From assembly GCA_963757135.1 (NCBI GenBank), contig CAVWQE010000008.1:496001-560000 (forward strand): DNA of 64,000 nt, in the 5' to 3' direction. Shown piece after piece: positions 11,162-19,234 of this stretch; position 1 is the first letter of the stretch; every line of letters begins with the position of its first letter. The position numbers and the translations under genes were made by a program. The notes beneath the pieces were generated by a model that was given only the letters and a program-made list of their open reading frames with translations, was not told the origin of the DNA and did not search any database. The stretch comes from Gp1-AA145 sp963757135. GTDB taxonomy: Bacteria > Acidobacteriota > Terriglobia > Terriglobales > Acidobacteriaceae.

Positions 11162-12655
11162 TTAGGAACCCAAATCCAACCCGAAGCTGGGGTGGCTGTA
11201 CGTCCCGCCGACGTGGACCGGAACTACGGTTTCATGGGGCTTCTTCTTGAAGAATGGCTCGATAGCTTTTGCGAAGACGGCTTTTATCCCGTGCGTGGTC
11301 TTGGTCAGAGATGCTTCGGTTTTGAGTTTCCCGTGCAGATTGACCTTCTGATCGGTCAGATCATAATTGCCAACTAGCAATGCGGCGGCGCCGTCGTCAT
11401 GGACGGACAAATTAGTGAACTGAGCGATGCCGTGGTTCAATTCCACACTTCCCTGGAAATCGGCGAGAGTGTCAGTCTCATCCTGATTTGGGGGCGCCGA
11501 GACGCGGCTGATGCGCGTTTGGGTGCGGGAATTTGTGAAACGCGCATTTTGAATTCGGAACTCGCTATCCAGTTGTAGTCTTTTCAGGAACGGCTCGTGC
11601 CCGGAAGGGAGCACGACGTGCATTTGAAACGCGACTTTACCCGCGAGGGGCGATTTCGAGCTTTTAATGAATGGATAGAAGGTGTCTTCTATTCGCCCGG
11701 GATCGCAAGTCAGGTCAAGGATGGCCGAGCGTTTACCGTCGTCCCGTCGCGCGATAGTGCCTTTCACAGTAATGCTGTCCTGGCCGAAATGAGCTGCGAC
11801 TTGATTAAACGTGACATCGCCTTTGATTGCGTCCACGGTGGCGCGGAAATTAGTGTCGAGAGGCAATCCGTGCCCGGTTTTGGCGACCACAAATTCCGGT
11901 ATTCGAGTGCTGCCCTCAACTGCGAGTTGTTTGAACGTCCCACTGAAATTGCCTTTCGAAGACAGCGGGCCCGCGATCGAATGAAAGACAGCCAGGTCTG
12001 CATTCTCCAGTGAGTAGTCGCCTGAAACTGCTGTCGCGCTTGGGTCCGAGGAGTTCCATGGCCCGAATTGACCGCAGGTTCGAATGAGTCCTGCAGGCAA
12101 TGGGTTTTCAAACACTGCAGCAAACTTTGTAATTCCCGGTCCGTTGAGATTATTCAACCAGAAGTTGTGAAAGACGAAGCGCAGCGACGGCTGGGAGCCC
12201 TTTCCTAGGATTTCAAGGACCGCGTCGTCAGCTACAAAATTGTCGATTGTGGTTTGTTTGCGCAGCTGATTCTGTTGGAGTCCCTTTGCGGCAACGGTTA
12301 CATGCATTCCTTCGGCCCGGAACAGGCTGACGTGATGCCGAAACAGGCCGCCGAGTCCGCTAGTTATAGTCAGGCGACGAATTTCGGCCAAGGGTGCGCT
12401 GTCATCATCTCGTTGAAATACGACGTTTTCTGCGATGCACCCTGGAGGAAAGTATTTGTGGTGAAAACTGCCAATGCGAACGTTTGCAGAGAAGGCCTCA
12501 GAAAGATTCGAGCGTACTGCAGCCTCAGTGAAGGGCCAAAAATGATAGAGCAATGCGCCGCCGACGATTAACGCCAATAGCAGAAAAGAGCCGGCAATTC
12601 CGAGAAGCTTGAGACTTCCAGGGCGCAGACCGGAATGTGTAAGAGTTCCATTCAT
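11162..12655 (-). CDS. AsmA-like membrane-anchored protein
   Basis: About 497 aa from the ATG at 12655; an in-frame start seven codons earlier is less typical. One transmembrane segment (about residues 16-38) is followed by a large extracytoplasmic beta-rich region. That region has the AsmA/TamB-like pattern of repeated strands, for example GTFKQLAVEGSTRIPEFVV and KGDVTFNQVAAHFG. The C-terminal part (VELNHGIAQFTNLSV) resembles the AsmA C-terminal domain. In other bacteria such proteins help move lipids to the outer membrane. This is inference from fold pattern only. Confidence 0.7.
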   Translation of the reverse strand: MNGTLTHSGLRPGSLKLLGIAGSFLLLALIVGGALLYHFWPFTEAAVRSNLSEAFSANVRIGSFHHKYFPPGCIAENVVFQRDDDSAPLAEIRRLTITSGLGGLFRHHVSLFRAEGMHVTVAAKGLQQNQLRKQTTIDNFVADDAVLEILGKGSQPSLRFVFHNFWLNNLNGPGITKFAAVFENPLPAGLIRTCGQFGPWNSSDPSATAVSGDYSLENADLAVFHSIAGPLSSKGNFSGTFKQLAVEGSTRIPEFVVAKTGHGLPLDTNFRATVDAIKGDVTFNQVAAHFGQDSITVKGTIARRDDGKRSAILDLTCDPGRIEDTFYPFIKSSKSPLAGKVAFQMHVVLPSGHEPFLKRLQLDSEFRIQNARFTNSRTQTRISRVSAPPNQDETDTLADFQGSVELNHGIAQFTNLSVHDDGAAALLVGNYDLTDQKVNLHGKLKTEASLTKTTHGIKAVFAKAIEPFFKKKPHETVVPVHVGGTYSHPSFGLDLGS

Positions 12656-12817
12656 CAGGCAAACCGCGCGGCACAAACGGTCTATGCGCGTCGAAGTTGG
12701 ATTCTTTACACATCAGATCGTTGCCCGCTTGCCTTCGGAAAGCTGCGGAAAACCAGGGCTGCTCATCGAAATTGAGCCTGGTTAGTCCCGCCGAAGCATT
12801 TGTGATACAAACCTGCG

Positions 12818-14152
12818 GTGCCTGAACCAACGCCAGGGCCGAGACATCTGAGGACAGCTCAACCCACGCTGGTGCGCGCCATCGGCCGCTGGAGCCTGGC
12901 TGCGCTGATGATCAATTGCATCATCGGCAGCGGCATTTTTGGGTTGCCTTCCGTCATCTCTGGCCTGGTGGGCAACGCGAGCCCGTTTGCATGGTTGTGC
13001 GCGGCGGCCGCGACCGGGCTGATAATGGCGTGCTTTGCGGAAGTCGCCTCCCGCTTTGACCGTAGCGGTGGCGTATATCTTTACACCCGCTATGCCTTTG
13101 GGCGCACCTTCGGCATCGCTATCGCATGGACGGGATGGCTGGCACGACTTACGGCGGCGGCCGCCAACGCCAACTTATTTGTGATCTATTGCGCAGAATT
13201 CTGGCCGCCGGCGAAGAATCCCCTTCCAAGAATACTGATACTCACTCTGTTGCTGGGGGTTCTCGCGGCGGTGAATTACGTGGGAGTTCGTCACGGCACC
13301 ACCCAAAGCAATGTTTTTACGGCTGCGAAGCTTCTTACCTTGGGAACGTTCGTGATCGCCGCCCTCCTGTTCCTCGCATTTCATCATCATCCGCTGGCCG
13401 TTTCGTTGCCTTCTGGATCAGGGAAGAGCTGGCTGCGCGCAATTTTGTTGCTGATGTTTGCCTATGGGGGGTACGAAACCGCTCTCATGGTCGGAGGTGA
13501 AGCCAAAGACCCGCGGCGGGACTACCCGTTCGCTTTATTCACGGCCCTTTTGGTTTGCACCCTGGTTTACACCATGACGCAATGGGTGATCGTGTCGACC
13601 CTGCCTCCGTCACTTGTTACCGATAGGCCGATGGCGGCGACGGCGCAATTGATGTTTGGAGTGTGGAGCGCCCGCGTGGTGAGCGTCGGCGTGCTGATCG
13701 CCTGTTACGGATACTTGAGCGCAAATATTCTGGGCTTCCCGAGAATATTGTTCGCGCAGTCGGAGAATGGAGATCTGCCCCCGGTACTTGCCACTGTGCA
13801 TCCCAAATTTCGCACGCCGCACATCGCCATAGTTATCTTTGCAGCGGCGCTTTGGCTGTTCGCGCTCATCGGAACCTTTGAGTGGAACGTCGCTATCTCT
13901 GCCATGTCGCGTTTGTTCTACTACGGATCGGTTTGTGCAGCGCTCCCGGTGCTTCGGCGCAGCCGAGAGGCTCCAGAACCGCAGTTTCGACTCCCCGCTG
14001 GGAACATTGTGGCGGGCCTGGCGATAGCCGTATCCTTGTTACTCTTCCCACATCTTGATCGAGCGAGTGGAATAATGTTGGCTGTGCTAGTTTTCTGCGT
14101 GATCGCGAATAGCTGGTGGGCAAGAAGGCAAGTCTCGCGCGAAAGCCTGTAA
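12818..14152 (+). CDS. APC-family amino-acid permease
   Basis: 444 aa with about twelve hydrophobic segments. The first helix has the APC signature MINCIIGSGIFGLP, in which the GSGIFG loop contacts the substrate backbone in relatives. Helix 6 has LMFAYGGYETALMVGGEAKDP, typical of the family. The start is a GTG. Substrate specificity cannot be read from the sequence. It is flanked by the divergent AsmA-like gene and the small helix-hairpin-helix gene. Confidence 0.9.
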   Translation: MPEPTPGPRHLRTAQPTLVRAIGRWSLAALMINCIIGSGIFGLPSVISGLVGNASPFAWLCAAAATGLIMACFAEVASRFDRSGGVYLYTRYAFGRTFGIAIAWTGWLARLTAAAANANLFVIYCAEFWPPAKNPLPRILILTLLLGVLAAVNYVGVRHGTTQSNVFTAAKLLTLGTFVIAALLFLAFHHHPLAVSLPSGSGKSWLRAILLLMFAYGGYETALMVGGEAKDPRRDYPFALFTALLVCTLVYTMTQWVIVSTLPPSLVTDRPMAATAQLMFGVWSARVVSVGVLIACYGYLSANILGFPRILFAQSENGDLPPVLATVHPKFRTPHIAIVIFAAALWLFALIGTFEWNVAISAMSRLFYYGSVCAALPVLRRSREAPEPQFRLPAGNIVAGLAIAVSLLLFPHLDRASGIMLAVLVFCVIANSWWARRQVSRESL

Positions 14153-14196
14153 GAACACGAAAGCACCTAGTGCCCGGAGTCGACATCTAACCGATC

Positions 14197-14538
14197 ATGT
14201 CCGTCGTGATCAACATCAATACCGCCAGCACCAAGGAACTGACTCAACTACCAGGGATCGCGAAAAACGTCGCCTACAATATTGTGAACCACCGCAAGCG
14301 CCACGGTTACTTCACTGACTGGAAGGAACTTCTTGAGGTGAAGGAATTTCCTGCGGCCGCGCTTGACCGCTTTAAAGCACGCGCGACGCTGCTTCCCATC
14401 AAAGGAATCCGGCCGGAGGACTTCGGCCCGCGTAAGGTAAAGAAAGAGCATCTCGATCGAACTGCCAAAAAGCCCAAAGGCTACACGAAGGCGATTCGCG
14501 CTACCCGCGACGCTGACCGGTTGAAGCGCAGCGCTTAA
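14197..14538 (+). CDS. Helix-hairpin-helix DNA-binding protein (ComEA-like domain)
   Basis: 113 aa. The N-terminal half, ININTASTKELTQLPGIAKN, is the ComEA/PsbU-type helix-hairpin-helix repeat, which binds DNA backbone nonspecifically. The C-terminal half is Lys/Arg-rich (RKVKKEHLDRTAKKPKGYTK). No signal peptide or membrane segment is seen, so it is not a classical competence ComEA and is more likely cytoplasmic. Function unknown. Confidence 0.8.
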   Translation: MSVVININTASTKELTQLPGIAKNVAYNIVNHRKRHGYFTDWKELLEVKEFPAAALDRFKARATLLPIKGIRPEDFGPRKVKKEHLDRTAKKPKGYTKAIRATRDADRLKRSA

Positions 14539-14580
14539 GCGACGGTCGCGCCAGCTTCCGAAAATCGCAGGCAGAGCCGC

Positions 14581-14586
14581 TATAAT
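14581..14586 (+). promoter_or_regulatory. Probable -10 element for the hem operon
   Basis: A perfect TATAAT lies 41 bases before the ATG of the hemX-like gene. An upstream in-frame ATG at 14585 overlaps this hexamer, which argues that the real start is the ATG at 14627. The -35 region is weak (TTCCGA at about 19-bp spacing). A small GGCGGATTAACTCCGCC inverted repeat follows at about 14597-14613 in the leader. Confidence 0.5.
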
Positions 14587-14626
14587 GGACAAAATAGGCG
14601 GATTAACTCCGCCGTCATTTTTCCAC

Positions 14627-15442
14627 ATGTCCATCATCTGGTTGCGAGTAGCTCTATCCTTATACGCGCTCGGACTCGTGTATGTGCTGGTAGCCCTCAC
14701 CCGCACCAAAGAGCTGTTGAATCGCCTGGCTTTGCACGCCGCCTATCTTGGCATGGTCTTTCATTTTGTGGCGATTGTTGAAGCGGTGCGACAATCCGGC
14801 GAACTGAGCCTCGCCTCGCTTTCTGATGGCGCATCAGTCCTGGGATTTCTGATCATGGTGGTATTCCTGCTCGTCTATTTGGTTTACAAAACCACCTCGC
14901 CCGGCATCATCGTATTTCCTCTGGTTTTCATCCTCACTTTTATTGGTGCTACTCGCCAGGAACCGTTTGTGCTGGCTTCGGCCACGACGCGCCAGGGCTG
15001 GCTTATCGCCCACATTTCGCTAATCTTCGCCGGATATGCGGCCCTCGTGCTCAGCTTCGCCGCCAGCCTGATCTACCTGATCCAGGAGCGCGCTCTGAAA
15101 GCCAAGCGGCCCGGCGGGATGCTCTCGCGGCTTCCTGCGTTGCAGGTGACCGACGACATCGGTTTTCGTTCGCTCCTATTCGGCTTCCCGTTCATGACGG
15201 GCGGCCTGCTAGCCGGCCTGGTCATTGCCCAGGCGAATTTTGGCACGGTGGACTTTCGCGATCCTAAGATTTTCTTTTCGCTGATCACGTGGGCTGTCTA
15301 TCTGATTCTGCTTTACACCCGCTGGAGCGCCGGATGGCGCGGCCGCCGCGCCGCATTGCTGGCGGCGGGCACGTTTGTGATGGCAATCGTGGCGTGGGCG
15401 GCGAATTACTTCAGCGCAGTGCACCAACTGGCGAAGCCATGA
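14627..15442 (+). CDS. CcsA/HemX-like cytochrome c assembly membrane protein
   Basis: 271 aa from ATG 14627, with eight or so hydrophobic segments. The PF01578-type core includes GWLIAHISLIFAGYAALVLSFAASLIYLIQERALK. The His in WLIAHIS and the one in YLGMVFHFVAI are candidate heme ligands. It sits directly before hemA and overlaps it (ATGA). This is the position of hemX in Bacillus, where it affects HemA levels. A role in heme handling or in HemA control is an inference from position. Alternatively it could be the membrane part of a cytochrome c maturation system. Confidence 0.85.
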   Translation: MSIIWLRVALSLYALGLVYVLVALTRTKELLNRLALHAAYLGMVFHFVAIVEAVRQSGELSLASLSDGASVLGFLIMVVFLLVYLVYKTTSPGIIVFPLVFILTFIGATRQEPFVLASATTRQGWLIAHISLIFAGYAALVLSFAASLIYLIQERALKAKRPGGMLSRLPALQVTDDIGFRSLLFGFPFMTGGLLAGLVIAQANFGTVDFRDPKIFFSLITWAVYLILLYTRWSAGWRGRRAALLAAGTFVMAIVAWAANYFSAVHQLAKP

Positions 15443-16758
15443 ATTTTCAACTGCTCGGCGTGAACCACAAGACGGCGCCCGTGGAAGTCCGCGAGCTACT
15501 CGCCATTCCGGAACGGAAGCTTCCCGAGGCCTTGCAGCAGTTGTTGTTGCTTCCCGGCGTCAGCGAGGGGCTGATCCTGAGCACCTGCAACCGGGTTGAA
15601 ATTCTTGCTCAGACGAAAAACGGCAGCACAGATTTGCGTGGCTTCCTGGCGCAATATTTTCGCGCCGAGCCGCAATCATACGAGTCCCATTTATATGAAT
15701 ATCGCGCCGGGGAGGCAGTGCGCCACGTTTTCCGCGTAGCGGCAAGCTTAGACTCGATGGTGGTTGGAGAGCCGCAAATCCTGGGTCAAGTGAAAGAAGC
15801 GTATGCCACGGCACGGGCGGCTGGCGCAGTGCAGTCGTATCTCGACCTTTTGCTCACCCGAGCGTTTGCCGTAGCCAAGCGTGTGCGGACTGAAACCGCG
15901 GTTGGCTCTTCGTCGGTGTCGGTTGCTTCGGTTGCGGTTGAACTCGCGGGCAAGATATTCGGCTCCCTTGAAGGCAAACAGGTATGCCTGGTCGGCGCTG
16001 GCAAGATGTCAGAACTCGCGGCCCGGCATCTGTTGGCCAAAGGCGCCGGCCCGATCTTCGTCGCGAATCGCACATATGATCGCGCCCAGGCGCTGGCAGA
16101 GAAGTTTGGCGGGAGCGCCGTTCGCTTTGATGACCTGCACCGGCAGTGCGAACAGGCGGACATCGTGATTACGTCAACCGGATCGCCGGTCGCCATCTTC
16201 CGCCGTGAACACGGAGAACTTTTCCTTAGCCGTCGCCGTAACCGGCCGATGTTCTTTATAGACATCGCTGTCCCTCGTGATGTCGATCCGGAAATGAACA
16301 AACTCGACGGCATTTTTGTTTATGACATTGATGATCTGCAGGAAGCCGTCGGATCGCACGTCGCCAGTCGCCATCAGGAGGCCGAGCGCGCTGAAAAAAT
16401 AATCGACGCCGAGGTCGAACGCTTTCAAAGGCGTCTGCACACCCTGCACTTGAAGCCAACCATCATCTCGCTTCAGGACCAGTTCGAGACCATTCGCCAA
16501 GCTGAACTGGATCGGGTTCGCGGCCGTCTAGGGAGACTTACGGCCGATCAGGAACAAGCCATCGAGGCGTTGAGTCGCGGCATCGTAAACAAGATTCTGC
16601 ACACGCCCATTCGCAGCCTGAAAACTGCCGCGGCCGATCCGGAGATCACTACGCTCATCGAATCATTCCGCAAGATCTTCGACTTACAGGCAAAAGCTGC
16701 GGCAATAGGTGAGAGAAGCGATTCCGACAATGATGCCGACCCCGGGCAGGGGAGCTGA
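15439..16758 (+). CDS. hemA: Glutamyl-tRNA reductase
   Basis: 439 aa. HemA reduces glutamyl-tRNA to glutamate-1-semialdehyde, the first committed step of C5-pathway tetrapyrrole synthesis. The catalytic Cys is in LSTCNRVEI (about residue 50). The GVNHKTAPVEVRE start, the VVGEPQILGQVKEAY region and the NADPH-binding VGAGKMSELAARHL are all present. The frame stays open upstream to 15289, but the ATG at 15439 overlaps the hemX-like stop and gives the family N-terminus. It is followed three bases later by hemC. Confidence 0.97.
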   Translation: MNFQLLGVNHKTAPVEVRELLAIPERKLPEALQQLLLLPGVSEGLILSTCNRVEILAQTKNGSTDLRGFLAQYFRAEPQSYESHLYEYRAGEAVRHVFRVAASLDSMVVGEPQILGQVKEAYATARAAGAVQSYLDLLLTRAFAVAKRVRTETAVGSSSVSVASVAVELAGKIFGSLEGKQVCLVGAGKMSELAARHLLAKGAGPIFVANRTYDRAQALAEKFGGSAVRFDDLHRQCEQADIVITSTGSPVAIFRREHGELFLSRRRNRPMFFIDIAVPRDVDPEMNKLDGIFVYDIDDLQEAVGSHVASRHQEAERAEKIIDAEVERFQRRLHTLHLKPTIISLQDQFETIRQAELDRVRGRLGRLTADQEQAIEALSRGIVNKILHTPIRSLKTAAADPEITTLIESFRKIFDLQAKAAAIGERSDSDNDADPGQGS

Positions 16759-16761
16759 CGG

Positions 16762-17694
16762 TTGCGTCTGACCATTGGGTCGCGGGGATCGCAACTGGCG
16801 CTCTGGCAAGCCAATCACATCGCCTCCCGTTTACGGGAGCGCGGGCACGAGGTCGCGATCGAGATCATCCATACCACAGGCGATAAAATCACCGATGTTG
16901 CACTGGCCAAAGTCGGGGCCAAGGGAATGTTTACCAAAGAGATTGAAGAGGCGCTGGCTGACAAACGTATCGATCTTGCGGTGCACAGCCTGAAAGATCT
17001 GCCGACTGACATTTCTCCGGAGTTCGAGATCGGCGCCGTACCCGTGCGCGAGGACCCGCGTGATTCGTTTTGCTCGAGCCAGTATCGCTCGATTGCGGAA
17101 CTTCCAGTGGGCGCGCGTGTGGGTACCAGTAGTCTGCGGCGGGAAGCTCAGCTACGGGCCCTGCGCCCGGACCTGAATGTCCATCCTCTGCGCGGCAACG
17201 TCGATACGCGCCTGCGCAAACTCGAATCTGGCGAGTACGATGCGATAATTCTGGCCGCGGCGGGACTGCGCAGACTGAACCGCACGGATGCGATTCAGCA
17301 GATCCTTTCCGCCGATGTGATGTGTCCAGCGGCAGGGCAGGGAGCTCTGGGGATTGAAATCCGCGTTGGGGATTTGGCGGTGCGTGATGCGCTCACTTTC
17401 ATGGAGGACGCGGCTACGCGCGCGGAAACCGGTTGTGAGCGCGCCCTCCTGCGAAAAATGGGCGGGGGCTGCCAGGTGCCAATCGGCGCGAGTGCAAAAT
17501 GGTCAGGGGGCAAGCTGCATTTGCAGGCGATCGTCGCCAACCCCGACGGCAAATCCGTGCTGCGGGACTCGGCCGAAGGTTCGGATGCGACCTCGGTCGG
17601 TGAACTGCTAGGCAGCCGCCTGCTGAAAAACGGCGGGGCCGCGATACTCGACCTGGTTTATGCTCAGAGCGCGCCGCAACCCGAGCAGCCGTAG
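16762..17694 (+). CDS. hemC: Porphobilinogen deaminase (hydroxymethylbilane synthase)
   Basis: 310 aa. It joins four porphobilinogens into hydroxymethylbilane. The GSRGSQLALWQ start, KDLPT, GTSSLRREAQL, LRGNVDTRLRKL and the dipyrromethane-cofactor Cys in GGGCQVPIG (about residue 237) are present. The start is TTG, with GGGGAG about nine bases upstream. It is the third gene of the operon, with a three-base gap from hemA. Confidence 0.97.
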   Translation: MRLTIGSRGSQLALWQANHIASRLRERGHEVAIEIIHTTGDKITDVALAKVGAKGMFTKEIEEALADKRIDLAVHSLKDLPTDISPEFEIGAVPVREDPRDSFCSSQYRSIAELPVGARVGTSSLRREAQLRALRPDLNVHPLRGNVDTRLRKLESGEYDAIILAAAGLRRLNRTDAIQQILSADVMCPAAGQGALGIEIRVGDLAVRDALTFMEDAATRAETGCERALLRKMGGGCQVPIGASAKWSGGKLHLQAIVANPDGKSVLRDSAEGSDATSVGELLGSRLLKNGGAAILDLVYAQSAPQPEQP

Positions 17695-17705
17695 CAGGCC
17701 AGGAA

Positions 17706-18326
17706 ATGTACATCCCCGAATTCAATCGCGTCGAAGACCAGGCCGCCGCTCTGGCTTTTATGCGGGCCAATCCTTTTGCGATTCTTGTCTCCAGCTGCGA
17801 TGAAGGTCCATTCGCGACGCATCTTCCGGTTGTGATTACTGAAAGCGCCGGCAAAGTAATTTTGCGTGCGCATGTCGCCAAGGCGAACCCGCACTGGAAA
17901 ATGCTGGAGCAGCAGGAATCGCTTGTGATCTTTCACGGGCCGCACGCATATGTTTCACCATCACTTTATGAAATCCGCGAGAGCGTTCCAACCTGGAACT
18001 ACGCAACTGTGCATGCTTATGGCCGCGGACAAATTCTCGCTTCCGACACGGACAAACATCAGGTGCTGGCTGAATTGATCTCACAGTTCGACGCTTCTTA
18101 TCTGGAACAATGGAACTCTTTTGATGACCAATACCGCAGCCGCATGTTGAACCACATTGTCGCGTTCGAAATTGCAGTCACTCGCGTCGAGGCCAAATTC
18201 AAGTTGAGCCAGAACCGGACCAGGATCGAACAGGAAAACGTGATCCAGGCGCTCGGCGCCAGTTCGGACTCCGCGGTCTCTGGCGTGGCTGAGATGATGC
18301 GACAGTTGGGGCTGGGCGCGAGATGA
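17706..18326 (+). CDS. PaiB-like FMN-binding split-barrel protein
   Basis: 206 aa. It starts MYIPEFNRVEDQAAALAFMR, typical of the PaiB/Yje family, and continues with ATHLPVV and PHAYVSPSLY...VPTWNYATVHAYG, the conserved flavin/heme-binding split-barrel core. Bacillus PaiB is described as a negative regulator of sporulation and protease genes. Other split-barrel proteins bind FMN or heme. Here it lies between hemC and hemD, 11 bases after hemC and overlapping hemD by four bases. A role in tetrapyrrole handling is therefore possible but unproven. Confidence 0.88.
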   Translation: MYIPEFNRVEDQAAALAFMRANPFAILVSSCDEGPFATHLPVVITESAGKVILRAHVAKANPHWKMLEQQESLVIFHGPHAYVSPSLYEIRESVPTWNYATVHAYGRGQILASDTDKHQVLAELISQFDASYLEQWNSFDDQYRSRMLNHIVAFEIAVTRVEAKFKLSQNRTRIEQENVIQALGASSDSAVSGVAEMMRQLGLGAR

Positions 18327-19234
18327 AGGCTCCCAGAGGAAAGAGTGCGCCTCTCGCCGGACTGCGCGTGCTGGTAGGGCGTGCGCGGCATCAGGCAAGC
18401 GCGCTATCTGTGGGATTGCAAGCGTTGGGCGCCGAGGTTATCGAAGTCCCCTTCATCGAGATACGCCCGCCGCGATCGTACGCAAAACTCGACTCTGCGC
18501 TTAAGCGAGCTGCCGAATACGACTGGCTGATTCTGACGAGCGTCAACGGGGTGGATGCGTTGGCCGCGCGCCTGAAGCGTCTGCACATCAGCGCGCAGAG
18601 CTTGAAACACTTGCAGATAGTTGCGATTGGGCCGGCGACGTGTGACGCCATTGAAGCAAGCGGTCTAACAGTTTCTGTCGTTCCCGAGCGCTATGTCGCC
18701 GAATCGGTGGTCGAAAGTTTGCGCGGAATGGCAAGAGAGAAGCGCATCCTGCTGGTCCGCGCGAAAGTCGCGCGCGACGTGATCCCGCGTGAACTGCGGA
18801 AGCTCGGCGCGACAGTGGATGTGGTGGAGGCGTACGAAACGGTGGTGCCAGACGCTTCCCGAAAAGGGCTGCTCGCGCTAATGACAAACGTAAATCAACG
18901 GCCGGACATAGTCTGTTTCACCAGTTCTTCCACGGTCAGAAACTTTGTCGACTTGTTGGTCGCTGCACCGAACAGAAATGCCCCGACTAAGCACGGCTTT
19001 CGTTCCGGAGGAACGTCTGCCAATAGCCCGGCGCTTCAGCGCCGGGGAAAGATGCCCACCGGATCGAGTCCCGGAAGGACGACCGATCCCTCGAAGCTTC
19101 CGGACGCAATCAAGTTTGCCTCGATTGGCCCCATCACATCCGCGACGCTGCGCGAACTCGGGCTGCCGGTTCACATCGAAGCGGAGGAATACACGATTCC
19201 GGGGTTGATTCAGGCGATTAAGAGCGCGCTCTAA
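18323..19234 (+). CDS. hemD: Uroporphyrinogen-III synthase with an in-frame repeat insert
   Basis: 303 aa, longer than the usual roughly 250. HemD closes hydroxymethylbilane to uroporphyrinogen III. The N-terminal GLRVLVGRARHQASALSVGLQALGAEVIEVP, the DWLILTSVNGVDAL strand, and the C-terminal IVCFTSSSTVRNF and KFASIGPITSATLRELG match the weakly conserved family. Residues about 216-257 are foreign: a hairpin-rich repeat translated in frame between the FTSSSTVRNF helix and the IGPITSATL loop. Whether the enzyme tolerates it is unknown, but the gene is otherwise intact and the operon overlap is kept. The stop abuts the convergent peptidase gene. Confidence 0.9.
   Translation: MKAPRGKSAPLAGLRVLVGRARHQASALSVGLQALGAEVIEVPFIEIRPPRSYAKLDSALKRAAEYDWLILTSVNGVDALAARLKRLHISAQSLKHLQIVAIGPATCDAIEASGLTVSVVPERYVAESVVESLRGMAREKRILLVRAKVARDVIPRELRKLGATVDVVEAYETVVPDASRKGLLALMTNVNQRPDIVCFTSSSTVRNFVDLLVAAPNRNAPTKHGFRSGGTSANSPALQRRGKMPTGSSPGRTTDPSKLPDAIKFASIGPITSATLRELGLPVHIEAEEYTIPGLIQAIKSAL
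18967..19095. repeat. Three-hairpin repeat inserted in frame in hemD
   Basis: Three consecutive inverted repeats lie in about 100 bases: CGTTCC/GGAACG at 19001-19015, a 9-bp stem CCCGGCGCT/AGCGCCGGG at 19027-19046, and a nested GGATCG/CGATCC with inner GTCC/GGAC at 19061-19089. The block is translated as a basic, Gly/Ser/Pro-rich stretch that breaks HemD homology. The length fits a multiple of three. It is of a different sequence family from the elements at 2046 and 28438. Confidence 0.75.

Noticed and set aside
14585..14626. Upstream ATG for the hemX-like gene
   Set aside because: It overlaps the TATAAT hexamer and has no ribosome site, so the transcript would start after it.
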